A stretch of DNA of 64,000 nucleotides from Mesorhizobium opportunistum WSM2075 (GTDB lineage: Bacteria > Pseudomonadota > Alphaproteobacteria > Rhizobiales > Rhizobiaceae). The stretch is from NCBI RefSeq assembly GCF_000176035.2, contig NC_015675.1:3662001-3726000 (forward strand). Reading direction: 5' to 3'. The position numbers and the translations under genes were made by a program. The notes beneath the pieces are model-generated. The model was not told where the DNA came from. It made no database searches and worked only from the letters and a program-made list of their open reading frames with translations. Of this stretch, positions 38,234 through 47,672 are shown piece by piece; the stretch's first letter is position 1, and every line of letters begins with the position of its first letter.

Positions 38234-38411
38234 GCGCCGCCCCTCATCTGCCTGCCGGCATCTTCTCCCCGTATAGTGACGGGGAGAAGGGGCTGGCCGC
38301 AATGTCGGCGCTTGTTCTGCAATGCTGGTGATTGGCGAAGCTGCCGGTGACAGCGTCCTTCTCCCCGTCACTATACGGGGAGAAGTGCCCGGCAGGGCGA
38401 TGAGGGGCAGC
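38234..38411. repeat. Long inverted repeat with TTCTCCCCGT arms
   Basis: Outer ends GCCGCCCCTCATCTGCC and GGGCGATGAGGGGCAGC are inverted. Inside, 38262-38290 (CTTCTCCCCGTATAGTGACG then GGGAGAAGG) pairs perfectly with 38357-38385, and each arm is itself palindromic. About 66 bp of unique sequence lie between. A second full copy is at 57376-57554. It fills most of the 259-bp gap after the Lrp gene. Confidence 0.88.
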
Positions 38412-38455
38412 ACTGACCTATCGAAAATGGTAGCCGGGATGCCTACCCATCGGTG

Positions 38456-38653
38456 CTAAGCATGCCCGCGCTTCAGGCGGGCGCGCTTCAGAATGCTGCG
38501 CCAGCGGATCATGTCGAACGGGATCGGTTCGTTGTTGTTGGCGATATGGAAGATCTCGTTGTCGACGTTCTTGAGCGAACGCCAGAAATCATAGTCGGTG
38601 ATGCGCGGATCGGCGGCCAGCCTGTCTACCTCGACCTTGATGTCGGTTTTCAT
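38456..38653 (-). CDS. Conserved-looking 65-residue protein of unknown function
   Basis: A small soluble protein (MKTDIKVEVDRLAADPRITD ... NNEPIPFDMIRWRSILKRAR). GAGGAA lies 8 nt upstream of the ATG at 38653; the frame continues 14 codons further but without a ribosome site. No family recognised. Codon use fits the genome, which supports it being real. About 244 bp without a recognisable gene separate it from the thioesterase gene. Confidence 0.6.
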   Translation of the reverse strand: MKTDIKVEVDRLAADPRITDYDFWRSLKNVDNEIFHIANNNEPIPFDMIRWRSILKRARLKRGHA

Positions 38654-38897
38654 GCACGTTCCTCGAACCGGCTCCGCCCGCCGCCCGTATAACAACCCGT
38701 GCGGACCTTTTCTGCCGCTCCGCTGAGTCGTTCAACGGCCCAATTGGCTTGTTCCCGTTAAAACCTCGGTAAGGTTAACGCCGTGGCGAGGCTGCTTCAA
38801 GAACCGGCGCCAGCCGATTTGCAGGTTCTTCCATTTTGAGCTGCCGGTGTGGCTTTGATGCCCAATTCGCTGGACGCGGTGACAGTGTCAGCTCGCC

Positions 38898-39377
38898 CTA
38901 TTTGCGCTTGATCCCGATCGAGCGGCCGGCACGCTCCGGCATCGGCAGCACCGAATGGGCTGAACGCATGGCTTCGACCTTGGCCAGCACATCGGCGGGG
39001 AAGGGCGCGACCTTCGGCCCCGACATGTCGACATGCAGTGACAAGGTCTCGGAGGTGGCGGCGAGCCAGCCGTCGACATGGCGGATTTCCTGATAGGCTC
39101 TCAGCCGCTTCTCGTCATGGTCGATCAGCTGGAAGGAGACCTGGACCTTATGGTCCAGATGCAGCTCCTGCACGTAGCAGACATGGACTTCGGCGGTGTA
39201 GATGGTGAGCCGCCGCTCTTTCACATAGTCCAGCCCCATGCCCATCGCCTCGAAGGCCTCGTCCGAGCTGCGGTCGAACAGCACGTTGTAGTAGGCCATG
39301 TTGAGATGGCCGTTGTAGTCGATCCAGTCTTTTTCGATGTCCATGGGCCTGGAGACGAACGGGGCGGGGATGGACAT
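38898..39377 (-). CDS. Hotdog-fold acyl-CoA thioesterase
   Basis: A 159-residue protein of the 4-hydroxybenzoyl-CoA thioesterase type. The motif DWIDYNGHLNMAYYNVLFDR carries the aspartate and asparagine/histidine typical of this hotdog subgroup. The enzyme hydrolyses acyl-CoA; the acyl group is unknown. A divergent FAD oxidoreductase gene starts 102 bp away. Relatives occur in carnitine/betaine catabolism, which would fit the methylamine theme of the window, but this is only a possibility. Confidence 0.85.
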   Translation of the reverse strand: MSIPAPFVSRPMDIEKDWIDYNGHLNMAYYNVLFDRSSDEAFEAMGMGLDYVKERRLTIYTAEVHVCYVQELHLDHKVQVSFQLIDHDEKRLRAYQEIRHVDGWLAATSETLSLHVDMSGPKVAPFPADVLAKVEAMRSAHSVLPMPERAGRSIGIKRK

Positions 39378-39479
39378 GGAAACTTCCTTGTTCTGGCGCT
39401 GGACAGAGCGTGGCTACGGAGACTACGCATCCATAATCGCATAACAAGCGTGGACACTGGTCCATTCGCGGAGGAATTC

Positions 39480-40892
39480 ATGGCTCTGAGCGACCTCAAT
39501 CCCGTCGAACGCAACGAGGAAGGCATCGCGGCGGTGCTCGGCATCCTCAAGCAGCGGCTCGGCGAGCGCTTCCAGACCGGCGAGGCCATCCGCTCGCAGC
39601 ACGCGCACACCACCACTTACATCCCGACGCAGGCGCCCGATGGCGTCGCTTTTCCGGAGACGGCGGCCGAGGTGCAGGAGATCGTGCGCGCCTGCGCGGC
39701 TCACCGCGTGCCGGTGATCGCCTTCGGCGTCGGTTCGTCGCTGGAGGGCCACACCAATGCACCGGGCGGTGGTATCTCGGTCGATACGTCGCGCATGAAC
39801 CGGATTCTTTCGGTCAATCCGCAGGATCTCGACTGCACGGTCGAGCCCGGGGTGACACGCGAGGATCTCAACCGGCATCTGCGCGACACCGGCCTGTTCT
39901 TTCCGATCGATCCGGGCGCCAATGCCTCGCTCGGCGGCATGGCGGCGACGCGGGCGTCCGGCACCAACGCCGTGCGCTATGGAACGATGCGCGAGAACGT
40001 GCTGTCGCTGACCGCCGTCATGGCCGACGGCGAGACGGTGACGACCGGCAAAAGGGCGAAGAAAAGTTCTGCCGGCTATGATTTGACGCGGCTCTTGGTC
40101 GGCTCGGAAGGCACGCTCGGCATCATCACCTCTCTGACACTGAGGCTGCAAGGCATTCCGCAGGCGATCTCGGGTGGCGTCTGTCCGTTTCCGAGCGTCG
40201 AGTCGGCCTGCAACGCCGTCATCGCGACGATCCAGATGGGCATCCCGGTGGCTCGCATCGAACTGGTCAATGCGCTGCAGATGCGGGCGATGAAGACTTA
40301 TTCAAAGCTCGATTATCCCGAGAGCCCATGCCTGTTCGTCGAATTCCACGGCAGCGATGCCGGCGTCGCCGAGCAGGCCGAGACCTTCGGCATGATCGCG
40401 GAGGAAAATGGCGGCGGACCGTTCCTGTGGACCAGCGTCGCCGAGGAGCGGACCAAATTGTGGAAGGCCAGGCACGACGCCTACTGGTCGTCGCTGACAT
40501 TGCGGCCGGGCGCCAAGGGCCTGTCGACAGATGTCTGCGTGCCGATCTCGCGCTTTGCCGAATGCGTCACCGAAACGGAAGCCGATATCGCCGAGATGGG
40601 GCTGATCGCGCCGATCGTCGGCCATGCCGGCGACGGCAATTTCCACGTGCTGGTGCTGATGGACGTCAACGACCCCAAGGAGATCGAGCTGTCGGAAAAA
40701 TTCGTCTCGCGGCTTAACATGCGGGCGATCGCCATGGATGGCACCTGCACTGGCGAGCATGGCATCGGTCAGGGCAAGATCGGCTTCCTGCGCCACGAAC
40801 TCGGCCACGGCGTCGATATCATGCGCACCATCAAGCAGGCGCTTGACCCACAAAACATCATGAATCCGGGCAAGATATTGCCGCGAGACTAG
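39480..40892 (+). CDS. FAD-binding oxidoreductase, D-lactate dehydrogenase/GlcD type
   Basis: A 470-residue flavoenzyme. The FAD-binding part contains VPVIAFGVGSSLEGHTNAPG and DPGANASLGGMAATRASGTN; the C-terminal oxidase domain has IVGHAGDGNFHVLVL and GTCTGEHGIGQGKIGFL. This pattern fits cytochrome-linked D-lactate dehydrogenase or glycolate-oxidase subunit D. A 2-hydroxyacid is the likely substrate. GGAGG lies 5 nt upstream of the ATG; the open frame continues about 134 codons further as an antisense shadow of the thioesterase gene. Confidence 0.9.
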   Translation: MALSDLNPVERNEEGIAAVLGILKQRLGERFQTGEAIRSQHAHTTTYIPTQAPDGVAFPETAAEVQEIVRACAAHRVPVIAFGVGSSLEGHTNAPGGGISVDTSRMNRILSVNPQDLDCTVEPGVTREDLNRHLRDTGLFFPIDPGANASLGGMAATRASGTNAVRYGTMRENVLSLTAVMADGETVTTGKRAKKSSAGYDLTRLLVGSEGTLGIITSLTLRLQGIPQAISGGVCPFPSVESACNAVIATIQMGIPVARIELVNALQMRAMKTYSKLDYPESPCLFVEFHGSDAGVAEQAETFGMIAEENGGGPFLWTSVAEERTKLWKARHDAYWSSLTLRPGAKGLSTDVCVPISRFAECVTETEADIAEMGLIAPIVGHAGDGNFHVLVLMDVNDPKEIELSEKFVSRLNMRAIAMDGTCTGEHGIGQGKIGFLRHELGHGVDIMRTIKQALDPQNIMNPGKILPRD

Positions 40893-41053
40893 CCAGTCCT
40901 TCGACGCAAGGTTCGCATGCGGCTTTGTCTTTGACCGAACCACGCTTCGAGCCGAGATCGGGCGCACAATGGAACCGCCCGCACCTTCGGAACCGATTCC
41001 CGGCTTTCCCGTTGCGGCAACCAACGGATATCGTCAAAGCGGAGCGGCCTCCC

Positions 41054-41422
41054 ATGGACTGGAAAGGCGTCTGGAAGAATCAATACGGTTCCATTGTCGA
41101 GATCACCGATGATGCGGACAATCGTATATCGGGATCGTTTCGAACCGCGCTGCCGGATAGCGGATTCCATGGCCAGGAAATTCCGATTTTGGGCGTCCAC
41201 CGCGGCGACTGCATCAGTTTTGCCGGCGGCGGGAAAACGGCGGTCGGGGATGCGGTCGTTTCCTATACCGGCCTTCTTCGGGAGGGAAAGATGGAGACGT
41301 TGTGGTTTGTCGTCTCGGATGCGGCGATAAAGGCCAACGGCGAGGGCCAACCCGCGAAAATCGAAAAACTGAATTGGTGGCGTTCGATGTCGACCAGCGC
41401 GGACACGTTCCAAAGAGGCTAG
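41054..41422 (+). CDS. Avidin/streptavidin-family protein without signal peptide
   Basis: A 122-residue beta-barrel-type protein. WKGVWKNQYGSIVEITD matches the first avidin strand (streptavidin WYNQLGS; Asn23 and Ser27 equivalents), ISGSFRTAL the second (ITGTYESAV), METLWFVVSD the strand with Trp108, and NWWRSMSTSADTFQR the C-terminal strand with Trp120 and Asp128. The Trp92 position appears to be Tyr and Tyr43 appears to be Phe. Known avidins are secreted; this one starts directly at the barrel, and the 43 codons upstream do not form a signal peptide. GGAG is 9 nt ahead of the ATG. Biotin binding is inferred. Confidence 0.75.
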   Translation: MDWKGVWKNQYGSIVEITDDADNRISGSFRTALPDSGFHGQEIPILGVHRGDCISFAGGGKTAVGDAVVSYTGLLREGKMETLWFVVSDAAIKANGEGQPAKIEKLNWWRSMSTSADTFQRG

Positions 41423-41474
41423 TCCCGATGGCAGGGGAAGCCATTTGGCCCCGCTGGTCGCCGAATCCGGAGCG

Positions 41475-42461
41475 CTAGCGTGCGGCCGCAGGCTGCTCCT
41501 GCGCGTCCTGGACAAGGGCCTGCAGCATGGGTCGTGTCGGGGCGAAGAAGGTCGTGCCCGTGTGCGGCGTGGAGACATCGAGCAACCGGTCGTAGGCGCC
41601 CGGCGGGTCGCCGAGATACATGCGCTGCAGCATCTTTTCGGTGACCCAGAGATACCGGGAATAGCCGATGAAGTAGGTGCCGAACTCGTTCTGCCCCGGC
41701 CTGCCGAACGGCATGTTGTCGCGCAATATATCGTACTCGTTGCCGTCGGCATCCTCGATGGTGGCCAGCGACTTGTGGGACTTGCGCGGCGCGTCGTCAT
41801 CGTCGATTTCGATGTTGTCGATCTTGGTGCGGCCGATGATCGCCTCCTGCTCGGGCGTTGGAATGCGCGCCCAGGCCTGGAGATCGTGCAGGTATTTCTG
41901 GACGACGACATAGCTGCCGCCGGCAAAGCCGGCATCCTCGTCGCCGACCAGTGCCGAGGCGGGCAGGTCGAGGCCGGTAGGGTTGGCCGTGCCGTCGACG
42001 AAACCGAGCAGGTCGCGGGCGTCGAAATAGCGAAAGCCCGTGACTTCGTCGACGACGGTCACACCAGGGCCAAGCCTGTCGAGCAGGATACGCTCGAACT
42101 CGAAGCACATGTCTGATCGTTCGGCGCGGATGTGGAAGAGCAGGTCGCCCGGTGTCGACGGGGCGGAATGGACCGCGCCCTTGATCGGCGCGAATGGTTT
42201 CAGCTCCAGCGGCCGCCGATCGGGGCTGAGGCGATCCCAGAGGGCGCGGCCGATGCCGGCGATGCAGGACAGGCGGCCGCCGAGGTCGCGGAACCCGACA
42301 TTCTTGACCAGGTCGTCAAGGTCGCCGAGCGCGGAACAAATCCTGGCGAGAGCCGGCGGTTCATCGGCGACGGTGACGACCAGAAAAATCGCCGACTGCG
42401 AAAGCGGGGCATCGACGCTTTGCGCATCGATCGGCACGCGATCCCAGTTCTTGCCTGACAT
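41475..42461 (-). CDS. Dye-decolourising (DyP-type) heme peroxidase
   Basis: A 328-residue peroxidase. The GFVDGTANP motif carries the distal Asp, PRKSHKSLATI the proximal heme His, and DILRDNMPFG the distal Arg; together they place it in the YfeX-like DyP group. It oxidises dyes or porphyrins with hydrogen peroxide. I start at MSGKNWDRVP, with GGAGA upstream, not the 19-residue longer frame. There is no Tat signal, and the C-terminus (AQEQPAAAR) does not look like an encapsulin-targeting peptide. Divergent from the AsmA gene. Confidence 0.92.
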   Translation of the reverse strand: MSGKNWDRVPIDAQSVDAPLSQSAIFLVVTVADEPPALARICSALGDLDDLVKNVGFRDLGGRLSCIAGIGRALWDRLSPDRRPLELKPFAPIKGAVHSAPSTPGDLLFHIRAERSDMCFEFERILLDRLGPGVTVVDEVTGFRYFDARDLLGFVDGTANPTGLDLPASALVGDEDAGFAGGSYVVVQKYLHDLQAWARIPTPEQEAIIGRTKIDNIEIDDDDAPRKSHKSLATIEDADGNEYDILRDNMPFGRPGQNEFGTYFIGYSRYLWVTEKMLQRMYLGDPPGAYDRLLDVSTPHTGTTFFAPTRPMLQALVQDAQEQPAAAR

Positions 42462-42594
42462 CCGAAAATCTCCGCTATTTCCAGGATTTGTTTCAGATCG
42501 TCCGACAGGACGCAACACTCGAAGAATTGCCTCTTTATCGACACGCGGATGCGGGTAGAGTGCGGCGGAAATTCAATCAACCTGTTCGGAGCTG

Positions 42595-45500
42595 ATGCTC
42601 GCACGCCTGTTCGTGATCTTCGGTGGCCTGTTCGTGCTGGTGCTGTGTGCGGCGCTGGTGGTGCCGTATTTTATCGACTGGACCGGCTACCGCACCGATT
42701 TCGAACGTGAGGCGAGCGCCATCCTCGGCCGCAAGGTGACCGTGCAGGGCGACGCCACGGCAAGGCTGTTGCCGTTCCCCTCGGTGACCTTCTCCAACGT
42801 CGCCGTCGCCGGTGGTCCCAACGGCGAGCCCGCCATGACCGTCGAGACGTTTTCGATGGATGCCGAACTCGCGCCCTTCCTGCGCGGAGAGGTGCTGATC
42901 TTCGACATGCGGCTGGTGCGGCCGAAGGCGACCATCGACATCGCCAGGGATGGCACGGTCGACTGGGCCATGCGCCCGTCCTCGCCCTTCAACCCCAGCC
43001 AGATCTCGATCGAGAAGCTGACGGTGACCGAAGGGCAGATCGAGTTGCGCCATGCTGCCGGCGGGCGCAGTCACATCTTTTCCGAAATCAATTCGACCAT
43101 TTCAGCCAAGTCGCTGGCCGGTCCATGGCGCCTGGACGGCACGTTGCGGCTGGACGGCTTGCGCACCACGGTCGCTGCGTCGACCGGCAAGGCCGAACCC
43201 TCCGGGCAAATGCGCATTCGCCTGAAGGCCGACCCCGATGCCTATCCGCTGGTGATCGAAACAGACGGCAATGCTGGCATCGTCAACGGCGCCGCCGTCT
43301 ACTCAGGCCAGTTCAAGATTTCCGGTGCCGACAAGAACAGCGCCGAGCTGCGCGGCACCGATGGCGAGACGGTGAAGGTCTCGACCGGCAAGCCCGATCC
43401 GGGCTTTCGGCTGAACGGCAAGTTCTCGCTCGACCATCAGAAGCTCGGCGTCGACGAATTCCGTTTCGAGACGGGGCCGCTGGACAATCCCTATACCGCC
43501 GACGGCAAGGCCTCGGTCGACCTCGGCCAGAAGCCGAGCTTCGCCATCGAGGCCAATGGCGCGCAGGTGCAGTTCGACGAGGCCGTGGGCGCTCAGGCCG
43601 GCACCGGCCTGACGCTCGATCAGCGCATTGCCGGGCTGGAGCAGGCGCTGCTCGATCTGCCGAAGCCGACCATTCCCGGCACCGTCGAGGTCAAGCTGCC
43701 GGCGGTGGTCGCCGGGGACACGACGGTGCGCGATGTGCATCTTTCCGCCGAGCCGGTCGAAGATGGCTGGAAGATAAAGTCGCTTGCCGCGACACTGCCG
43801 GGCCGCACCACGCTGGAAGCCGATGGCATGCTGGTGCTCAACGTGCAGAGCCATTTCGGCTTCACCGGCTCGTTGCTGCTTGCGGTGGCGCAGCCCTCGG
43901 GCTTCGCCGCCTGGTTGTCGAAGGATGTCGACGAGGCGATCCGCCGCCTGCCGGCCGCCGGCTTCAAGGCCAAGGTCGATCTCTCGGGAAACCATCAATC
44001 CTTCAGCGACCTCGAACTGATCCTGGGCAAGGCGAAGTTTTCCGGACGCATCGATTCCAGCCAGCCCGACGACGCCAGGCCCTCGGTGCTGATGCGGCTC
44101 CAGGGCGGCGAGCTCGATGTCGACGGGCTGGCGGCGTTCGCCTCGATCTTCGTCAGCGACAAGGGCGCCAACCGCTTCGCCGACCGCGATCTCGATTTCC
44201 AGATCAAGGCCGGGCCGGTCAGCGCCGGCGGGCTGACCGCCGACACAGTCGACACGGCGCTGAGGCTGCGCGAGGGCTTGCTCGAAATCGACCGGCTGTC
44301 GGTGGGCGGGCTGGCCGGCGCCTCGATCAGCACCACGGGCCGGATCAAGGATTTCCCGGCGAGCCCGACCGGCAAGCTGGACGCTTCCGTGGTCGCCGTC
44401 GACCTGAAGCCGCTGATCGACGTCGCCGCGCAGCATTACCCGGACAGTACAGTGCTGAAGGGCCTGGCAAGCCGTGCGGCCGCCTATCCCGACCTGTTCC
44501 AGGATGCCCGCGTCGACCTCGTGGCGAGTGCCGCCGACAATGGCGATGGCACGACGGGCCTGGCGGTGAGCGGGCAGGGCAGGGCCGGCGGCTCGGCGTT
44601 TTCGGCCTCGCTGTCGGGGAAGGGGGCGATGGACGATCTTCTCGACGCGCCGGTAACGCTGACCTTCAACGCCAAAAATCCCGACGCCACCGCTCTCCTG
44701 GCGCTTTACGGCCTGCCGGCGCTGCCGCTCGGCATGCTGGGCGAGGCCAGCACCGATATCCAGGCCAAAGGCACGCTCAGTGGCGGCCTGGCGACAAATT
44801 TCAGCCTCACCGGCAACGACTTCAAGGCCGGCTTCGAGGGAACCGTGGCGGACACGCCGCAAGGGCCCACCGCCAAGGGCAAGCTCAGCCTCGACGCCGC
44901 CGACATCGAACCCTGGCTGATGACATCGGGCATCGGCCTGCCGGGCATGGGCGCCGGCATGTCGGCATCGCTCGCGGCGCAGGGCGACTACGGCAACGGC
45001 CTGCTGGTGCTCGACAATCTCAGCGGCGCCATCAACGAGGCTGCGGTGTCCGGCGACGTCAATGTCGATGTCAAGGACGGCGTGCCGCATCTGGCCGGCG
45101 CGCTGGCACTCGACGAACTCGACCTCGATCCGATGGCGGTGGCGCTGTTCGGCGATTCCGCCTTTCTTGCTGACAAGGGCGGGGCTGACAAGAACGGGGC
45201 CGACGACAAGCGCGGCGCCTGGCCGGATGCGCCCTTCAGCCAGAAATCCAGCCTGCCGTTCACCGCCGACCTCGACCTGACGACAGCGGCACTCGCCGCC
45301 GGCTCGTTCGCCACCGCTTACGACGCTGGCTTTTCGCTCAAGCTCGACCAGGAAGGCATCCGCGTTTCCGATCTCAATGCCAAGCTCCTGGGCGGGGTGC
45401 TGACCGGCCTGTTCGAATTGAAGAACAATGACGGCACCGGGCTTTTCAGCGGCCAGATGAAACTGGCCGGATCCGATTTGGGGACCGTGCTGCCGGATGC

Positions 45501-46575
45501 CGGCATCAGCGGCAAAAGCGATTTCTCGGCGGCGCTGTCGACCAGCGGCAAGTCGGTCGATGCGATGGTCGCCGCTTTGTCGGGTTCCGGCACGGCGACG
45601 CTCAAGGGGTTGCAGATCGCCGGCGTCAACCCCGATGCGTTCAGCGCTTTGCTTGCCAAGGCCGATGCGATCGGGCGCGACATCGACGCAGCCAAGACCG
45701 CCGGCTTCGCGCCTGACATCGCCGCCGGCGGCAGCTTTGCCGCCGGGGATGCCGAGATTGCTTTCACGGTTGCCGGCGGCACGCTGCGGGCGCCGCCGAT
45801 CAGTTTTGAAAATCCGGCGGCGACCCTGTCCGCCGATATCACGGCCGATCTCAACGCCAGCACGGTGTCGGCCAGGGGCGCGATCACCTACAAGCCCGGC
45901 GACGAGGCCCTGGTCGGTTCCGAGCCGGTCATGAATTTCACCGCCGAAGGCCCGCTCGGCGCCATCAAACGGCAGTTCGACAGCGAGCCGCTGGCGCAGT
46001 TCCTGACCCAGCGGGCGCTGGAAAAGGAGCAGCAGCGCGTCGAGGCGATGCAGGCGGCGCTGCTGGAGAAACAGCGGCTGCGGCGCGAGGTGCGCTACTA
46101 CGCTGCACTCCAGGATGCGCGCGACAAGGCCGCCGAGGAACTTCGCCAACAGGAGGAAGCGGCGCGGCTGAAAGCCGAGGCGGACGCCAAGGCGAAAGCG
46201 GAGGCCGACGCCAAGGCCCAGGCTGAAGCGGATGCCAAGGCTGAAGCGGATGCGAAGGCGAAAGCCGACGCCGAAGCGAAAGCCAAGGCGGATGCCGACG
46301 CCAAGGCAAAGGCGGATGCCGACGCCAAGGCCGCGGCCGAGCAGCAGGCCGCCGACGAGGCGGCCAAGGCCCAGGCGGAACAGGAGCGCCAGAAGGCGGA
46401 AGAGGCAAAGCGCATCGCCTCGCAGGAAAAGGCAAGGCAGGAGGCCGAACGGAAAGCCGCGGAACCTGCGCCCAAGGTCGAGCGTGCGCCGCAGCCGCAG
46501 GCCAACGACAATCCGCCAGCGAAACCAATGGCCAATCCGTTCACGATCGACAATCTGTTGAAGTCGTTGGAGTAG
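42595..46575 (+). CDS. Large AsmA family protein with Ala/Lys-rich coiled-coil tail
   Basis: A 1326-residue protein anchored by one N-terminal helix (LFVIFGGLFVLVLCAALVVP). FIDWTGYRTDFEREASAILG followed by VTVQGDATARLLPFPSVTFS is typical of AsmA, and the second AsmA-type region (SGKSDFSAALSTSGKSVDAM) lies near 980. AsmA-like proteins face the periplasm and act in outer-membrane lipid homeostasis. From about residue 1170 the protein becomes a charged coiled coil with a repetitive stretch (ADAKAKADADAKAKADADAK type, bases about 46174-46340), ending NPFTIDNLLKSLE. The stop codon lies in a TAGGGCAG motif. Confidence 0.9.
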   Translation: MLARLFVIFGGLFVLVLCAALVVPYFIDWTGYRTDFEREASAILGRKVTVQGDATARLLPFPSVTFSNVAVAGGPNGEPAMTVETFSMDAELAPFLRGEVLIFDMRLVRPKATIDIARDGTVDWAMRPSSPFNPSQISIEKLTVTEGQIELRHAAGGRSHIFSEINSTISAKSLAGPWRLDGTLRLDGLRTTVAASTGKAEPSGQMRIRLKADPDAYPLVIETDGNAGIVNGAAVYSGQFKISGADKNSAELRGTDGETVKVSTGKPDPGFRLNGKFSLDHQKLGVDEFRFETGPLDNPYTADGKASVDLGQKPSFAIEANGAQVQFDEAVGAQAGTGLTLDQRIAGLEQALLDLPKPTIPGTVEVKLPAVVAGDTTVRDVHLSAEPVEDGWKIKSLAATLPGRTTLEADGMLVLNVQSHFGFTGSLLLAVAQPSGFAAWLSKDVDEAIRRLPAAGFKAKVDLSGNHQSFSDLELILGKAKFSGRIDSSQPDDARPSVLMRLQGGELDVDGLAAFASIFVSDKGANRFADRDLDFQIKAGPVSAGGLTADTVDTALRLREGLLEIDRLSVGGLAGASISTTGRIKDFPASPTGKLDASVVAVDLKPLIDVAAQHYPDSTVLKGLASRAAAYPDLFQDARVDLVASAADNGDGTTGLAVSGQGRAGGSAFSASLSGKGAMDDLLDAPVTLTFNAKNPDATALLALYGLPALPLGMLGEASTDIQAKGTLSGGLATNFSLTGNDFKAGFEGTVADTPQGPTAKGKLSLDAADIEPWLMTSGIGLPGMGAGMSASLAAQGDYGNGLLVLDNLSGAINEAAVSGDVNVDVKDGVPHLAGALALDELDLDPMAVALFGDSAFLADKGGADKNGADDKRGAWPDAPFSQKSSLPFTADLDLTTAALAAGSFATAYDAGFSLKLDQEGIRVSDLNAKLLGGVLTGLFELKNNDGTGLFSGQMKLAGSDLGTVLPDAGISGKSDFSAALSTSGKSVDAMVAALSGSGTATLKGLQIAGVNPDAFSALLAKADAIGRDIDAAKTAGFAPDIAAGGSFAAGDAEIAFTVAGGTLRAPPISFENPAATLSADITADLNASTVSARGAITYKPGDEALVGSEPVMNFTAEGPLGAIKRQFDSEPLAQFLTQRALEKEQQRVEAMQAALLEKQRLRREVRYYAALQDARDKAAEELRQQEEAARLKAEADAKAKAEADAKAQAEADAKAEADAKAKADAEAKAKADADAKAKADADAKAAAEQQAADEAAKAQAEQERQKAEEAKRIASQEKARQEAERKAAEPAPKVERAPQPQANDNPPAKPMANPFTIDNLLKSLE

Positions 46576-46576
46576 G

Positions 46577-46595
46577 GCAGTCTTATGTAGCAAAC
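46577..46595 (+). repeat. Left terminal inverted repeat of a 2.1-kb segment
   Basis: GCAGTCTTATGTAGCAAAC is the inverse of GTTTGCTACATAAGACCGC at 48660-48678, matching 18 of 19. It begins 2 bp after the AsmA stop codon, overlapping a single TAGGGCAG unit (46573-46580). Confidence 0.85.
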
Positions 46596-46691
46596 CCACC
46601 CAAAATTGGATGCTATTGGAGTCGAGGAAAAAGAGGTAAACATTCGCAACAAACTTGCGAGGGGCAAGTTTTCAGCAGCGTTGTTGCTTCA

Positions 46692-47561
46692 ATGCCTAAA
46701 GGCGATTGGTTCTCCCACCTTGCACTTGGACTGATTGCAGGACTTGGGCTGGCGCTCGTCTATATGACTTCGCTGGCCTTCATGAATGGGTACCTAGTTG
46801 CTGATAACCCATATGGTCCCCCCGAACGCCACCAAGGCAATCTGAACAAGGGTCAGCGAGATCACGGCTATGTCGAGCCTTTTGGGCAGACAACTGGCGA
46901 CGACATCCGCAAGCTTGAAGCTCGCGAAAATCCAGACGATCCCAAATATTACCAAGAGCAGGACCGCCGGGCGCAAAAGAGCGCTGCGGACGCTTCGCAA
47001 GTCATGGTGTTTCTGACTGAGGTATCGATAATGCTGGGGCTCGTAGGCGCCGGAGCAATTATCTGGACTCTCGCAGTTTCTAGAGAATCCAATTCCATCT
47101 CTCGCGAAACCGCCGAACGCCAACTGCGCGCCTACGTCTTGCCGGCTAACTGCACCTTGGAGCTTGCCGCTGACAATGATCCCACCGCGCATGTCCGCAT
47201 ACAAAACTTTGGCCAAACGCCCGCTTTCGATGTCAGAAGCTGGATCCACATCTGGGTGGAGGCTTACCCAAAGAGGGTGGAATTCCCCAATGCCCCTGAC
47301 GATTTGCCGAAGGGACAGGGTGTGAGGGGGCCGGGTTTCCACGCCACATTTCGACATCGCCGCGAACTCCCAATCCACGCTTGGGAGATGGAACGAATTC
47401 GCACGAAAACAGCCGCCATCTATGTATACGGCGTCGTCGAGTACCGAGATTGCTTCGGGAAGAAGCGGCGGACGAAGTTCCTTAAGTTCTTCTATGGCGA
47501 ATACGACTCCACCAAGACCGACAACATGCACGACTACATGGAGGGTAACGAGGCCGACTAG
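46692..47561 (+). CDS. Membrane-anchored protein of unknown function, paralogue 1
   Basis: A 289-residue protein with two membrane helices (LALGLIAGLGLALVYMTSL; VSIMLGLVGAGAIIWTLAV) and a C-terminal domain beginning RETAERQLRAYVLPANC. It contains VRIQNFGQTPAFDV, YVYGVVEYRDCFGKKRRTKF and ends GNEAD. The same landmarks occur in the next gene, so they are paralogues. Composition is less GC-rich than the core genes (33 of 60 G/C at 47161). The frame opens inside a segment bounded by inverted repeats. No function can be assigned. Confidence 0.75.
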   Translation: MPKGDWFSHLALGLIAGLGLALVYMTSLAFMNGYLVADNPYGPPERHQGNLNKGQRDHGYVEPFGQTTGDDIRKLEARENPDDPKYYQEQDRRAQKSAADASQVMVFLTEVSIMLGLVGAGAIIWTLAVSRESNSISRETAERQLRAYVLPANCTLELAADNDPTAHVRIQNFGQTPAFDVRSWIHIWVEAYPKRVEFPNAPDDLPKGQGVRGPGFHATFRHRRELPIHAWEMERIRTKTAAIYVYGVVEYRDCFGKKRRTKFLKFFYGEYDSTKTDNMHDYMEGNEAD

Positions 47562-47672
47562 ACCTACGATGGCGGGCCATACCGCCCGCACGATCACCGC
47601 AGGAATCCTTCAGGTTGTGGAGTCGCCAGTTCTCCCGCAAGATGGATGCTTGTGCATTCTGGGGGGATTGCG

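Noticed and set aside
41475..42461. DyP peroxidase as proof of an encapsulin compartment
   Set aside because: No shell gene in view and no recognisable C-terminal targeting peptide; the sequence fits the YfeX-like cytosolic group.
43303..46599. A 1098-codon open frame on the minus strand
   Set aside because: It is the antisense shadow of the AsmA gene in GC-rich DNA; its product is composed of low-complexity Arg/Gly/Gln-rich sequence with no recognisable domain.
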